Assembly (NCBI RefSeq): GCF_000971235.1
Contig: NZ_BBMB01000012.1
Location: 124,001-188,000 of the forward strand
DNA length: 64,000 nt
Source: Demequina subtropica
Lineage (GTDB): Bacteria; Actinomycetota; Actinomycetes; Actinomycetales; Demequinaceae
Reading direction: 5' to 3'
Part shown: positions 34,354 to 42,645 of the stretch, one piece after another
Layout: each line of letters opens with the position of its first letter
How positions within the stretch are numbered: position 1 is the first letter of the stretch
Notes under the pieces: model-generated
The model's input: only the letters and a program-made list of their open reading frames with translations
Database searches by the model: none
What the model was told of the DNA's origin: nothing
Translations under genes and position numbers: made by a program

Positions 34354-35430
34354 ATGTGGGTGCTCATCCCGGCCTACGAGCCCGGCCCCCGGATGGTCGC
34401 GCTCGTCGAGGCGCTGCGGCCGCACCACCGGGTGCTCGTGGTCGACGACGGCTCAGGGGCAGAGTTCGGCGGCGTCTTCGCGGCCGCGTCGCGCGCGGGC
34501 GCGCACGTCCTCACGCACGACGCCAACCGAGGCAAGGCGGCGGCGCTGCGCACCGGCATGGCGTGGATGCATCGCCACCACCCCGCCGAGGGGCTCGTGT
34601 GCGCCGATTCCGACGGGCAGCATCGGCCCGAGGACATCGAGGCGGTGGCGCGAGCGCTCGACGAGCGCGCGGCATCCGGGCTCCCACCCGCGATCGTGCT
34701 CGGTGCGCGAGGCTTCGACGGACAGGTGCCGCTGCGCTCGCGCGTGGGCAACCGAGCCGTGTCCGCCGCGACCGCCGCGGTCACCGGGCTGCGCCTCGGC
34801 GACACGCAGACGGGCCTGCGCGGGTATCCCGCCAGCCTGCTGCCGTGGGCGATCGGCGTCCAGGGCGAGCGCTTCGCGTACGAGATGAGGGTCCTCCTCG
34901 AGGCCTCGCGCGCCGGGATCCCCGTGGTCGAGGTCCGCATCGGGACCGTGTACCTCGATGGCAACGCCGGCTCGCACTTCCGGCCCGTCGTCGACTCCCT
35001 GCACGTCCTCGCGCCGGTCGCGCTCTTCGCAGCCTCGTCCGTGACGGCGTTCGTGCTCGACGCCGCGGCCCTGCTCGCGCTCGCCCAGCTCACGGGTTCG
35101 CTCGGGGTCGCGGTGGTGGGCGCACGCGCCCTCTCCGGCACGGTGAACTTCCTGATCAACCGTCGCGCGGTGTTCGGCGCACGGGGTCCGGTCGCCCGCC
35201 AGGCCGCGCGCTACACCGCTCTCGCTCTGGCGCTCGTCGGCGCCAGCTACGTCTCGCTGCTGCTCCTCACGATGCTCGGCGTGCCTCTGCTGCTCGCGAA
35301 GGTCACCACCGACCTGGGGCTCTGGGCGCTCTCGTTCGGCATCCAGCGCGCGGTCGTCTTCGCCCACCCCGCGCCGGAGCGCCGGGCCTCCGTGGTGCGG
35401 GTCTCGCCAGGAGCGCCGATGCGGAGGTGA
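34354..35430 (+). CDS. Glycosyltransferase family 2 fused to a GtrA-like membrane domain
   Basis: A 358-residue bifunctional protein. Residues 1-215 are a GT-A domain with VWVLIPAYE-like start, VLVVDDGSG, DANRGKAAALRTGM and the DSDGQH metal motif. Residues 225-345 are a GtrA domain with four transmembrane helices (ALSGTVNFLINRRAVFG is the GtrA signature). Such fusions move a sugar to polyprenyl phosphate and flip it for cell-surface glycan modification. It starts 3 nt after the phosphodiester glycosidase stop and is cotranscribed with it. Confidence 0.9.
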   Translation: MWVLIPAYEPGPRMVALVEALRPHHRVLVVDDGSGAEFGGVFAAASRAGAHVLTHDANRGKAAALRTGMAWMHRHHPAEGLVCADSDGQHRPEDIEAVARALDERAASGLPPAIVLGARGFDGQVPLRSRVGNRAVSAATAAVTGLRLGDTQTGLRGYPASLLPWAIGVQGERFAYEMRVLLEASRAGIPVVEVRIGTVYLDGNAGSHFRPVVDSLHVLAPVALFAASSVTAFVLDAAALLALAQLTGSLGVAVVGARALSGTVNFLINRRAVFGARGPVARQAARYTALALALVGASYVSLLLLTMLGVPLLLAKVTTDLGLWALSFGIQRAVVFAHPAPERRASVVRVSPGAPMRR

Positions 35431-35485
35431 AGACACGCGCGGATTTGCACCAAGTCCGCTTCTCGGTTTGGTAAAGTCCCGAATC

Positions 35486-36160
35486 GTGAGCAAAGACGCC
35501 ACGATCCGCATCCTGCGCCTCATCGGCGCCTCCGTGATCGCGTCCGCCCTGGGATTCCAGGCGTGGGCCGATCTCACCTTCGGCACGTTCACGTGGGGCC
35601 AGCTGCCCGGGTACTTCACGCCCCTCGCGAACCTGGCCGGCATCGTCGCGCTGCTGGCATCCGCGCGCGTGACCCGACCCGAGCGACGGTGGGTGACCCT
35701 CCTCCGCGTCAACTCCGCCACCTACCTGGTGGTGGTGGGCGCGGTGTACTGGGCGCTGCTCGCGCCCTACACGACCCCGTACTTCCCGTGGGCCAACGCC
35801 GTGCTGCACGGCGGCGCCGGAGCGATCCTCGTGGCGGACTGGGTGCTCATCGGCGGCCGCAGACGGCTGCCGCTCGGCACGCTGTGGAGCGTCCTGAGCC
35901 TTCCCGCGATCTGGGTGTCCTACCTGTTCGTCCGCGCATTCCTCGACGGGTGGGTGCCCTACCCGTTCCTCGATCCCGCGCGCGGGGCGGCCGCGATCGT
36001 CGCCACGCTCGGCGCGATCTCCGCGGTGGGACTCGTGGTGTCGGGCATGCTGCGGGTGCTCGCTGTGCTGCGCCCGGCGACGTTCTGGCCCCTGCCGCCG
36101 GCCAGGGCGAGCGTCGGCGTGGCCCCACCGAGCACGGGCGAGGGCGCTTCGGTACGTTGA
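35486..36160 (+). CDS. Pr6Pr family membrane protein
   Basis: A 224-residue protein with six predicted transmembrane helices. GYFTPLANLAGIVALL, the helix containing WVTLLRVNSATYLVVVGAVY, and VLHGGAGAILVADWVLIG with PAIWVSYLFVRAF match the actinobacterial Pr6Pr family of unknown function. The start is GTG 35486. TAAAGT (35472-35477) lies 8 nt upstream and there is no ribosome site, so it is probably leaderless. It is 55 nt after the GT2-GtrA gene and 45 nt before gadB. Confidence 0.8.
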   Translation: MSKDATIRILRLIGASVIASALGFQAWADLTFGTFTWGQLPGYFTPLANLAGIVALLASARVTRPERRWVTLLRVNSATYLVVVGAVYWALLAPYTTPYFPWANAVLHGGAGAILVADWVLIGGRRRLPLGTLWSVLSLPAIWVSYLFVRAFLDGWVPYPFLDPARGAAAIVATLGAISAVGLVVSGMLRVLAVLRPATFWPLPPARASVGVAPPSTGEGASVR

Positions 36161-36205
36161 GGACGGGAGGGTGCACCCGATCACGCGTACCTGAGGAGGA
36201 CGGCG

Positions 36206-37561
36206 ATGGAGCTCGACGCTCACGCTGGCACCGACGACTTCGACAACTTCGCGACCCCATGGTTCCGGCTCCCCGACGCAGCCATGACGCCGGACACGGC
36301 GTATCAGATCGTCCACGACGAGGCGATGCTCGACGGGAACGCGCGCCTCAACCTCGCGACGTTCGTCGGCACCTGGATGGATGAGCACGCGAACAGGCTC
36401 TACGCCGAGACGGTCGACAAGAACATGATCGACAAGGACGAGTACCCGAAGACCGCGGAGATCGAGACGCGGTGCTGGCGGATCCTCGCGGACCTGTGGC
36501 ACGCGCCGGACCCCGCGCACGCCATCGGCACCTCGACCATCGGCTCGTCCGAGGCCGCGATGCTCGCAGGCCTCGCCCTCATGCGCCGCTGGCGCGCGCG
36601 ACGCCGCGACGCGGGCCTGCCGGCCGACCGGCCGAACCTGGTGATGAGCTCCGCCGTGCAGGTGTGCTGGGAGAAGTTCTGCAACTACTGGGACATCGAG
36701 ATGCGGCTCGTGCCCGTGTCGCTCGAGCACCCCACGCTCGACGGCGCGGACATCGACCGTTGGGTCGACGAGCGCACGATCGGCGTGGTGGCGATCCTCG
36801 GGGTCACCTACACCGGGGTGTACGAGCCGGTCGCGCGCATCGCCGCCGCGCTCGACGACCTGCAGGCCCGCACGGGGCTCGACGTGCCCATCCACGTGGA
36901 CGGCGCCTCGGGCGCGATGGTGGCGCCGTTCCTGCAGCCCGACCTGGTGTGGGACTTCCGGCTCGACCGGGTGGTGTCGATCAACACGTCGGGCCACAAG
37001 TACGGCCTCGTCTACCCGGGCCTCGGGTGGGCGGTCTGGCGGTCCCAGGAGCACCTCCCCGAGGACATGATCTTCCGTGTCTCCTACCTGGGCGGCGACA
37101 TGCCGACGCTCGCCCTCAACTTCTCGCGGCCGGGCGCGCAGGTGCTGCTGCAGTACTACCTGTTCCTTCGGCTCGGGCGGGAGGGCTACACCGCGGTGCA
37201 CTCCCATACGCGCGCCGTCGCGATGCAGGTGGCGCGGGAGATCGGTGACATGGGGCCGTTCGCGCTCGTGAGCGACGCAAGCGACATCCCCGTCTTCGCG
37301 TACCGCCTCAAGGAGGGCTACACCGACAACTGGACGCTGTACCACCTGTCGGACCGGCTGCGCGCGAGAGGCTGGCAGGTGCCGTCGTACCCGATGCCCG
37401 AGGATCTCCAGGACGTGACCGTCCAGCGCCTGGTCATCCGGCGCGGGCGGCGCGCCCTGAGCCGCGACTTCCTCGAGGACATGCGCGCGTGCGTCGAGTA
37501 CCTCGACAGCCTCTCCGGGCCCATCCCGGTCGAGCGCCCGGGCACGGCCTTCCACCACTAG
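36206..37561 (+). CDS. gadB: Glutamate decarboxylase
   Basis: A 451-residue PLP decarboxylase that converts glutamate to GABA and CO2, consuming a proton. Signatures: TSTIGSSEAAMLAGLALMRR, SSAVQVCWEKFCNYWDIEMR, HVDGASGAMVAPFLQP with the cofactor Asp, the Schiff-base Lys in INTSGHKYGLVYPG, and the C-terminal TAFHH that in E. coli GadB closes the active site at neutral pH. Start ATG 36206 has AGGAGG 6 nt upstream. No GABA antiporter gene is adjacent. The stop shares bases with the convergent membrane-protein stop. Confidence 0.95.
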   Translation: MELDAHAGTDDFDNFATPWFRLPDAAMTPDTAYQIVHDEAMLDGNARLNLATFVGTWMDEHANRLYAETVDKNMIDKDEYPKTAEIETRCWRILADLWHAPDPAHAIGTSTIGSSEAAMLAGLALMRRWRARRRDAGLPADRPNLVMSSAVQVCWEKFCNYWDIEMRLVPVSLEHPTLDGADIDRWVDERTIGVVAILGVTYTGVYEPVARIAAALDDLQARTGLDVPIHVDGASGAMVAPFLQPDLVWDFRLDRVVSINTSGHKYGLVYPGLGWAVWRSQEHLPEDMIFRVSYLGGDMPTLALNFSRPGAQVLLQYYLFLRLGREGYTAVHSHTRAVAMQVAREIGDMGPFALVSDASDIPVFAYRLKEGYTDNWTLYHLSDRLRARGWQVPSYPMPEDLQDVTVQRLVIRRGRRALSRDFLEDMRACVEYLDSLSGPIPVERPGTAFHH

Positions 37562-38220
37562 CGGGACGATGCGGGCACCGTCGCCGCGGGTCTCACGAGG
37601 ACCGCGGCGGCGAGGAAGCACAGCGCCCCGAGGAAGGTGCCCAGGTTCGCCCAGAACAGGCTGACGAACGTCGACGTCTCCGGCATCACGTACGCACCGG
37701 CGGCCGAGGCGCCGAACGCGACCGAGCCGAGCATCGTGAGCCACGCCGCCTCGGGCGTGCGTGCGTCGAGCCGCCACAGCTCGTGACGCCTGCGCACCGC
37801 GGCCAGCGCGAGCGCGCCCGAGACCAGGAACGCGACCGACCCCCACGCGTCGGAGCGCCACCCGGCACCGACCGCATCGGGAGTCCGCACGGCCGCCACG
37901 AGCGCGGCGAGCGTGCTCACGTTGAAGAGCACCGTGCCGAAGGACTGCACCGCCGCCGACCACCAGTCGTACGCATCGGCGCGCGCGGTGCCGGCCCGGG
38001 GCGGGCGGCGCCCGCTCAGCAGCAGCTGGATCGCGCCCGCGCCAGTGAAGCACAGCGAGCCGACGAAGAAGGTTGCGCTTGTCGCCACCGCGCCGACGGC
38101 GTCGGCGTACCACGGGAGCGCGCCGAGCGCGAAGAGCAACGACCCCACGGCGAAGCCCCACGCCTCTGCCCGGAGGCGGATGTACCTGCGATGAGAGGCG
38201 CCTTCGCGGTCTGCCGACAT
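37558..38220 (-). CDS. YrhK-like integral membrane protein of unknown function
   Basis: A 220-residue protein with about six hydrophobic helices arranged as repeated WGF.-GS.-F..GA units (WGFAVGSLLFALGALPWY; WGSVAFLVSGALALA), resembling the YrhK domain. No catalytic motif is visible. Start ATG 38220 has TAGCGT (complement of 38228-38233) 7 nt upstream. The AGGAGG there is only 1 nt from the ATG, too close for a normal ribosome site, so a leaderless mRNA is more likely. It is convergent with gadB, sharing CTAG. Confidence 0.65.
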   Translation of the reverse strand: MSADREGASHRRYIRLRAEAWGFAVGSLLFALGALPWYADAVGAVATSATFFVGSLCFTGAGAIQLLLSGRRPPRAGTARADAYDWWSAAVQSFGTVLFNVSTLAALVAAVRTPDAVGAGWRSDAWGSVAFLVSGALALAAVRRRHELWRLDARTPEAAWLTMLGSVAFGASAAGAYVMPETSTFVSLFWANLGTFLGALCFLAAAVLVRPAATVPASSR

Positions 38221-38282
38221 GCCTCCTACGCTACGGCCGTCCGACTGCGGCCGCATCGTCCTGGTGAGGCCCGACGATGCGG

Positions 38283-38315
38283 CGGCCCCGGCCTCCCCGA
38301 GGGAGCCCGGGGCCG
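38283..38315. terminator. Strong hairpin terminator downstream of the MetE-like gene
   Basis: CGGCCCCGG (38283-38291) pairs with CCGGGGCCG (38307-38315). Inside it, CTCCC pairs with GGGAG around a 3-nt CGA loop, leaving one C-C mismatch. This near-continuous 14-bp stem lies 11 bp beyond the stop of the minus-strand MetE-like gene. There is no T-tract, which is normal for high-GC actinobacteria. Confidence 0.75.
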
Positions 38316-38326
38316 TCCTCATCGGC

Positions 38327-39544
38327 TCAGCCGTTGAGCAGCGCGGCGGCGCGGCGTGCGCCCTCGCCCAGCGACTCCAGCTTCGCCCACGCGATCTGCG
38401 GGTGGATGCGGCCGCCGAGGCCGCAGTCGGTCGAGGCGACGACGTTCTCGGGGCCCACGATCTCGGCGAAGCGCACGATGCGGTCGGCGACCAGGTCGGG
38501 GTGCTCGACCACGTTGGTGGCGTGGCTCACGACGCCCGGGAGAAGCTTGGTGCCCTCGGGCAGCTCGACATCGCGCCACACCTTCCACTCGTGCTCGTGA
38601 CGCACGTTGCCCGCCTCGAACGAGATCTCGGCGGCGTCGATCTGCGCGACCAGGTCGACGATGTGACGCAGCTCGAGGTCCGTGGTGTGCGGGCCGTGCC
38701 ACGAGCCCCAGCACAGGTGGATCCGGACCTGCTCGCGGGGCAGGCCCGCGATGGCGTGGTTGATCGCGTCGATGCGGGTCTGGAGGAACGCGCGGTAGTC
38801 GGCGACCGACGGCTCGGGGTTGATCTGGTCCCAGCTCTCGGCGAGCGAGGGGTCGTCGAGCTGGACCGTGAGGCCTGCGTCGACGATCGCCTTGTACTCC
38901 TCCCGCAGCACGTCGGCCCACGCCCAGATGTGCTCCTCCTCGCTCGCGAAGTAGGAGTTCCCGATCCGGGCGGCGGAGCCCGGCGCCAGCGACGTGAGGA
39001 AGCCGGTCGAGAGACCCGCGGCGTCGAGGCCGCCGCGCAGGTGCGCGATGTCCGAGGCGATGGCGTCCTGGCCGCGGTACGACAGGGGGCCCACGGCCTC
39101 GGGCCAGAACGGCGGCTCGCCGAAGAGCACGCCGGAGGTCGGATCGAAGTACGCCTCGGCGAAAGCGACCCAGTCGCGACGATCGGTCATCGAGGTGAGC
39201 TGGATGTTGCCGGGGGTCGACCGGACGGGCGCGGGCGGCGGCGTGTCCTTCGACGGCAGCGCGAGGCCGGCGGTGCGCTGGAACGAGTACGACCACCAGG
39301 CGCCGAAGTCGTGCGCGGCGGTCATCGCCTTGCCGTACTCGCCGTCGCCGACGATGGTGATGCCGGCGTCGACCTGCTTCTTCACGAGCGCGGCGACCGC
39401 CTCGGCGGCGAGCTCCTTGTACTCGTCCGTCTGGACGAGGGTGAAGCCGTCCTCGGCGATCTCGAGCGCCTTGGTCGCCTCGACGAGCTCGGGAGAGCGC
39501 GGCAGCGAGCCGGAGGTGGTGGTCTGGATGGTCAGCTCGGGCAT
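38327..39544 (-). CDS. Cobalamin-independent methionine synthase-like protein (MetE C-terminal homologue)
   Basis: A 405-residue protein equivalent to the catalytic C-terminal barrel of MetE, without the N-terminal barrel. Zinc ligands are conserved: His and Cys in VRIHLCWGSWHGPH, Glu in EISFEAGNVRHEHEW, and Cys in VASTDCGLGGRIHPQ. Short MetE homologues transfer methyl groups from donors other than methyl-tetrahydrofolate polyglutamate (core-MetE proteins) or act on other thiols. Start ATG 39544 has AGAGGAG upstream. A small hairpin (39561-39577) lies in the leader. Confidence 0.85.
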   Translation of the reverse strand: MPELTIQTTTSGSLPRSPELVEATKALEIAEDGFTLVQTDEYKELAAEAVAALVKKQVDAGITIVGDGEYGKAMTAAHDFGAWWSYSFQRTAGLALPSKDTPPPAPVRSTPGNIQLTSMTDRRDWVAFAEAYFDPTSGVLFGEPPFWPEAVGPLSYRGQDAIASDIAHLRGGLDAAGLSTGFLTSLAPGSAARIGNSYFASEEEHIWAWADVLREEYKAIVDAGLTVQLDDPSLAESWDQINPEPSVADYRAFLQTRIDAINHAIAGLPREQVRIHLCWGSWHGPHTTDLELRHIVDLVAQIDAAEISFEAGNVRHEHEWKVWRDVELPEGTKLLPGVVSHATNVVEHPDLVADRIVRFAEIVGPENVVASTDCGLGGRIHPQIAWAKLESLGEGARRAAALLNG

Positions 39545-39846
39545 CGGGGCTCCTCTGGTCGCGGGCGCATCACCCGCACGGTTGCAGGGACAGCCCGCCG
39601 GCAATGCCCGCCAGGCGGCGGATCCGAGGCCTCGTTTGATGCGCGGCGGTGTGGCGACAGTCTGCCCGGACGATGCCGGTCACGGCAAACCGAGCCGGTC
39701 CGAGCCTCCCAGCGCGCCGCGTGAGATATCGCACACCATGCCGAAAGACGTGCCGGCAAATGCCTACACTTCTGGATCTGGCCGCCGATGGTGGTCACTA
39801 GCAACCGCGCCCGCGCCCCGGGCCGGGGCATCTCGAGGAGGACCGG
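39545..39846. other. Divergent intergenic region (MetE-like / LRV protein)
   Basis: This 302-nt gap contains the two divergent promoters and no gene. For the LRV gene, TACACT (39765-39770) is a good -10 candidate with a leader of about 70 nt. Toward the MetE-like gene, the minus strand forms GCGGG-N7-CCCGC (39561-39577) directly before the ribosome site. The block complementary to 39586-39606 contains GGGCTGTCCCTGCAACCGTG, reminiscent of part of a cobalamin or SAM riboswitch, but the other conserved blocks are missing. One copy of GGACGATGC is at 39668. Confidence 0.45.
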
Positions 39847-40680
39847 GTGGACTCGCAGGATCTGGGCAGCATGCCGGCTGTGGCAGTGGACCGTGACCGC
39901 GTGGTGAGCGCGGCTCAGCAGACGATCGGCGACCACGCGTGCGCCACATGCGACTCCGGTCGCGTCTGCGACACGATGTTCTTCGCGGCCGCCGTGGTCG
40001 AGCTCGACCACGAGCTCCGCGAGGTCATCGCCGTGCGCGACGGCGACGAGGCCCTGCAGCGCGCGGTGGACCGTGGCCGGCACGAGGCGGTCGCGCAGTC
40101 GCTCGCCGTGCTCGGCCGCACCGAGGGCCAGTACCGCACCGAGGCGGACGGCGACACCTCGCACCTCTCGTTCGCCCTCGCGGAGGCCCTGCGCAGCACC
40201 GCGCTCGTCATCCGCTCCGAGGTGCACAACCCGACCTCGCGCACCGCGCTCGAGATCATGGCGCGCGCAGACGAGGCCTACGAGCTTGCCGAGTACGTCC
40301 GCGACGTGTCGACGCGCTACCGCGACACCAAGTCCGACGTCGCGGAGGCGCTCTCGAGCGTCGCCGGCGACATCGAGAAGGGCACCGAGGGCGTCAACCG
40401 CCTGCAGCGCGCCTCCGACATCTCCACGCCGGTGGACGAGCTCTCCTCGCTCGCCCGCGACGCCGATCCCGACGTCCGGTGGTGGGTCGCCCAGAACCCG
40501 TCGACGGCCGCCGAGGACCTCGCCAGCGCCGCCATGACCGAGCGTCACCCGCTGGTGCTGACCGCCCTCATCAGGAACCCCCGCCTCCCTGAGGACCGGG
40601 TGCGCCTCTTCACCGAGCACCCCCACCACGATGTGGCGATCGCGGCCCGCCGACGCATCGCCGAGTCGTCCGGTCGCTGA
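39847..40680 (+). CDS. Leucine-rich repeat variant (LRV) protein with N-terminal Cys cluster
   Basis: A 277-residue soluble protein. The N-terminal 45 residues hold a CX2CX5C cluster (HACATCDSGRVCDTMFF). The middle (60-190) is helical. The C-terminal part has three LRV-type repeats: LARDADPDVRWWVAQNP, AAMTERHPLVLTALIRNP and LFTEHPHHDVAIAARRRI. In the Azotobacter LRV protein an N-terminal 4Fe-4S cluster precedes such repeats, so an iron-sulfur or zinc site is likely here; only three Cys are close together. GTG 39847 follows GAGGAGGA. A hairpin terminator follows at 40698. Confidence 0.7.
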   Translation: MDSQDLGSMPAVAVDRDRVVSAAQQTIGDHACATCDSGRVCDTMFFAAAVVELDHELREVIAVRDGDEALQRAVDRGRHEAVAQSLAVLGRTEGQYRTEADGDTSHLSFALAEALRSTALVIRSEVHNPTSRTALEIMARADEAYELAEYVRDVSTRYRDTKSDVAEALSSVAGDIEKGTEGVNRLQRASDISTPVDELSSLARDADPDVRWWVAQNPSTAAEDLASAAMTERHPLVLTALIRNPRLPEDRVRLFTEHPHHDVAIAARRRIAESSGR

Positions 40681-40697
40681 CCCGCGTCCGACGCACA

Positions 40698-40734
40698 CGA
40701 GGCCCCGCCGCCCCACCCGGGCTGTGGGGCCTCG
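40698..40734 (+). terminator. Rho-independent-type terminator after the LRV gene
   Basis: CGAGGCCCC (40698-40706) and GGGGCCTCG (40726-40734) form a perfect 9-bp stem with a 19-nt loop. The loop can also pair CCCCAC with GTGGGG, so two alternative hairpins exist. A pyrimidine-rich CTCCTTCTCCC follows. It lies 18 bp after the LRV stop. Confidence 0.75.
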
Positions 40735-40805
40735 CTCCTTCTCCCGACTGTTGCGCACCGCGAAGCGTGCGAGCACGAATCCTGCATCAGCGCGCTCATT
40801 ACTCA

Positions 40806-40824
40806 CGATTCCGTCATGGAATCG
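40806..40824. promoter_or_regulatory. Inverted repeat upstream of the PLP decarboxylase (possible operator)
   Basis: CGATTCC-GTCAT-GGAATCG is a perfect 7-bp dyad centred about 58 bp upstream of the decarboxylase start and about 45 bp before the TATCCT -10 hexamer. This is an activator-like position. No regulator gene is adjacent. Confidence 0.4.
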
Positions 40825-40872
40825 GCGTATTCGCGCCCGCTTCCGACGCGCGCGGCCCCCTATCCTGACCAG

Positions 40873-42267
40873 GTGATCCCCGTCCCCAGGATGAGCAGCG
40901 CCTCGCGCATGCATGCCGTGTCCCCCGAGAGCCACGCGATCGTCGACCATGTGCTCGAGTACACGCGCCGACGCGCGCTGTGGGAGGACATCCCTCTCGA
41001 CACTCCCGCGAGCCCCGAGGAGCTCGCGCGCATCGCGCCCATGTCGATCACGCCTCAGGGCATCGGTGCGGAGAGCGCCCTCGCGCTGTTCGGCGACGTG
41101 CTCGCCCCGACCTGCCTGTCGACGGACCACCCCGGCTACCTCGCGTTCATCCCCTCCGCACCGAGCAAGGCGGCGACGGCCTTCGACCTCGTGGTGTCCG
41201 CATCGTCCATCTACGGCGGCTCGTGGCTCGAGGGCGCGGGTGCCGTGCATGCGGAGAACGAGGTGCTGACGTGGCTCGCCTCGGAGTTCGGGCTCCCGGG
41301 CACCGCGTGCGGGGTGTTCGTCCAGGGCGGCACCATCGGCAACCTCTCGGCCCTGGTCGCCGCGCGCGACGAGGCGCGGCGCCGCCTCGCCGCCCAGGGG
41401 CGCCCGCAGCCCGCCCGTTGGGCCGTGGTGGCCAGCGTCGAGTCGCACTCCTCGATCGCGTCCGCGGCATCCGTCATGGACATCGACATCGTCGACATCC
41501 ACCCCGACTCCGACGGCCGCCTCCACGGACACTCCGTCGAGGACGCGCTCGCGGCCCACGGCGACGCGGTGCTCGCGGTGGTCGCGACGGCCGGGACCAC
41601 GAACTTCGGGATCATCGACGACCTCGCGGGCATCGCGGAGGTGACGCGCCGCCACGGCGTGTGGCTCCATGTGGACGGTGCCTACGGGCTTGCAGGAGCG
41701 CTCGTTCCCCACATGCGCCCCGCCTATGCGGGGATCGAGCACGCCGACTCGTTGGTGGTCGACCCGCACAAGTGGCTGTTCGCGCCGTTCGACGCGTGCG
41801 CGCTCATCTACCGGGAGCCCACCGCCGCGCTGCGCGCGCACACCCAGCACGCGGAGTACCTCGACACGCTGACCGCATCGGCGGCGCCCAACCCCTCCGA
41901 CCTCGCGGTGCAGCTCACGCGCCGCGCACGGGGCCTGCCGCTGTGGTTCTCGCTCGCGACCTACGGCACCGACGAGTACCGCGCGGCGATCGCGCACGGC
42001 ATCGACCTCGCCCACCGCCTCGCGGCGGAGATCGAGCGACGCCCCGGTCTCTCCCTGGTCCGCCGCCCCCAGCTGTCGGTGGTCGTCTTCCGCCGCGAGG
42101 GATGGACCCAGGCCGACTACGACGCGTGGTGCGACAGGCTGCTGGCCTCCCAGACGGCGTTCGTGGTGCCCAGCTCGCATGAAGGCGAGCCCGTGCTGCG
42201 CCTCGCGATCATCAACCCGCTCACCACGTTCGAGCTGCTGTGCGAGGTGCTCGACACGCTGGCCTGA
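40873..42267 (+). CDS. Group II PLP-dependent amino-acid decarboxylase (aromatic-L-amino-acid/DDC family)
   Basis: A 464-residue PLP enzyme. Visible: STDHPGYLAFIPSAPSKAA, GVFVQGGTIGNLSALVAARD, the cofactor Asp in LHVDGAYGLAGALVPHM, and the Schiff-base Lys in VVDPHKWLFAPFDACAL. The family makes amines from aromatic amino acids, or beta-alanine or diamines from others; specificity cannot be told. The start GTG 40873 is chosen because TATCCT (40861-40866) is 6 nt upstream with no ribosome site (leaderless). ATG 40891 is possible and the ATG at 40816 lies upstream of the promoter. It converges on a small membrane-protein gene. Confidence 0.88.
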   Translation: MIPVPRMSSASRMHAVSPESHAIVDHVLEYTRRRALWEDIPLDTPASPEELARIAPMSITPQGIGAESALALFGDVLAPTCLSTDHPGYLAFIPSAPSKAATAFDLVVSASSIYGGSWLEGAGAVHAENEVLTWLASEFGLPGTACGVFVQGGTIGNLSALVAARDEARRRLAAQGRPQPARWAVVASVESHSSIASAASVMDIDIVDIHPDSDGRLHGHSVEDALAAHGDAVLAVVATAGTTNFGIIDDLAGIAEVTRRHGVWLHVDGAYGLAGALVPHMRPAYAGIEHADSLVVDPHKWLFAPFDACALIYREPTAALRAHTQHAEYLDTLTASAAPNPSDLAVQLTRRARGLPLWFSLATYGTDEYRAAIAHGIDLAHRLAAEIERRPGLSLVRRPQLSVVVFRREGWTQADYDAWCDRLLASQTAFVVPSSHEGEPVLRLAIINPLTTFELLCEVLDTLA

Positions 42268-42273
42268 ACCCGG

Positions 42274-42504
42274 TCAGGCGGGACCGCCCGGCTCCGACGC
42301 CCCGTCCCGGGACGGACGCGCGACGCGGGGCACCCGACGCAGCGCGACGATGGCGACCACCCCCGCGACCATGAGCGCGATCCCGCCGAGGATGATGCCT
42401 GCCGCCGCGCCGCCGTCGATGCTCACGCGCGGGGAGAACGTGCCGACGATGGCGAAGCCCTCCTTGGCCTCGACCTGCGAACCGGACCCGCGGAAGCTCG
42501 ACAT
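42274..42504 (-). CDS. Small single-pass membrane protein
   Basis: A 76-residue protein. It has a polar N-terminus, one transmembrane helix (AAAGIILGGIALMVAGVVAIVAL), then a basic and Pro-rich tail (RRVPRVARPSRDG). I do not recognise a family. Start ATG 42504 has TAGCGT 7 nt upstream on the minus strand (GGTAGCGTGGCTGGC before ATG) and no ribosome site, so it appears leaderless. Supported by a normal GC3 pattern and a clear promoter; function unknown. Confidence 0.6.
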   Translation of the reverse strand: MSSFRGSGSQVEAKEGFAIVGTFSPRVSIDGGAAAGIILGGIALMVAGVVAIVALRRVPRVARPSRDGASEPGGPA

Positions 42505-42598
42505 GCCAGCCACGCTACCCGCCTCCGCGTGGCGGCGCCGGGTCATGCACCGTCGCGCGGGTCGTGGAACCTCCGCCGGAGAGGCACCGAGGGCGCGC

Positions 42599-42628
42599 GA
42601 CGGCCCCCGGGTTCACCCGGGGGCCGTC
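42599..42628. terminator. 13-bp hairpin terminator of the pntAB operon
   Basis: GACGGCCCCCGGG and CCCGGGGGCCGTC are exact complements around a 4-nt loop TTCA. The hairpin starts 18 bp after the pntB stop on the minus strand. It is the strongest terminator-like structure in the window; no T-tract follows. Confidence 0.85.
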
Positions 42629-42645
42629 ACGGCGAGGGGCCGCCC

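Noticed and set aside
39545..39846. Cobalamin or SAM riboswitch upstream of the MetE-like gene
   Set aside because: Only one block (GCTGTCCCTGCAACCGTG) resembles a riboswitch core. The other conserved boxes and the terminal stem could not be found, so it is listed only as a leader region.
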